Shown here: positions 59,914-59,940 of the stretch, piece by piece
Position numbering within the stretch: position 1 is the first letter of the stretch
Layout: every line of letters begins with the position of its first letter
Source: [Streptosporangium] indianense
GTDB taxonomy: Bacteria; Actinomycetota; Actinomycetes; Streptomycetales; Streptomycetaceae
DNA: 59,940 bases
Reading direction: 5' to 3'
Assembly (NCBI RefSeq): GCF_021474405.1
Contig: NZ_JAKEIO010000034.1
Span: 1 to 59,940 of the forward strand
Notes under the pieces: model-generated
Database searches by the model: none
What the model saw: the letters and a program-made list of their open reading frames with translations, nothing else
Told to the model about the DNA's origin: nothing
Position numbers and translations under genes: made by a program

Positions 59914-59940
59914 GCCCCCACGCTACGCCCGCCCCAAACC

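Noticed and set aside
1..59940. tRNA, rRNA, CRISPR arrays, insertion sequences and prophage genes
   Set aside because: I looked for cloverleaf-like T-arm sequences, regularly spaced repeats, transposase motifs and terminal inverted repeats and saw none. A covariance-model scan would be needed to exclude small RNAs.

Overview
The window is about 60 kb of very GC-rich DNA with strongly G/C-biased third codon positions, many GTG starts, GGAGG-type ribosome sites and tightly packed, often overlapping genes. The gene content is typical of Streptomyces: futalosine-pathway menaquinone genes, System II cytochrome c maturation, an XRE/DUF5753 plus DUF397 pair, DUF3558 and DUF4232 lipoproteins, a DUF2637 membrane protein, a class I lysyl-tRNA synthetase and Streptomyces-type dispersed repeats. 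It reads as mostly chromosomal core and near-core sequence, with short accessory patches and several decaying genes. I see no tRNA, rRNA, CRISPR array, prophage or insertion sequence.

Layout. 1-5.2 kb: secreted KstD-like flavoprotein, an orphan xylose-type sugar-binding lipoprotein and an acyl-CoA synthetase. 5.6-7.7 kb: a lipid locus with a truncated FabG, a MaoC hydratase and a convergent TetR regulator; two perfect palindromes precede it and a dispersed repeat sits in frame inside the tetR gene. 7.8-11.1 kb: dicarboxylate/glutamate symporter, DUF4229 protein, GNAT acetyltransferase, family 4 uracil-DNA glycosylase. 11.2-16.6 kb: menaquinone block (mqnE, Lrp regulator, ubiX, mqnP, ubiD-like), with a rhomboid protease on the opposite strand. 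16.7-20.9 kb: small accessory patch (XRE/DUF397 pair, DUF7848-like protein, cytosine-deaminase-like enzyme, stand-alone condensation-domain protein).

20.9-28.7 kb: a single-strand array for haem and cytochrome c (hemL, histidine phosphatase, NodB-fold lipoprotein, resA, ccdA, resB, ccsB). 29.2-31.4 kb: conserved hypothetical, RibD/DHFR-fold reductase, GNAT. 31.3-37.5 kb: alpha-glucoside utilisation locus with a frameshifted LacI regulator, a CUT1 binding protein, two permeases and a GH13 glucosidase; no ATPase gene is present, and Streptomyces usually supplies a shared ATPase (MsiK) from elsewhere. 37.7-39.8 kb: OmpR-type two-component system. 40-46 kb: single enzymes and regulators (LLM flavoprotein, mycothiol-type DinB protein, AraC, quinone oxidoreductase with divergent HxlR, YnfA, SnoaL-like, SDR). 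46.2-47.4 kb: RtcB RNA ligase. 47.6-50.9 kb: two DUF3558 lipoproteins and a DUF2637 protein. 51-54.7 kb: divergent class I lysS and argS. 54.7-59.9 kb: MocR/LysN-like aminotransferase, two fused gene relics, a membrane-anchored XRE protein, a DUF4232 lipoprotein and hemB.

Functional links. Menaquinone synthesis, cytochrome c maturation and haem synthesis (hemL, hemB) all feed the respiratory chain and lie close together. The most unusual items are the repeat inserted in frame in tetR, the single-base frameshift in the lacI-type gene, the truncated fabG kept in front of maoC, the orphan condensation-domain/deaminase patch, and the fused methyltransferase/ADP-ribosylation-type relics. I did not find a convincing new multi-gene defence or biosynthetic system; the 16.9-20.9 kb patch is the nearest candidate.
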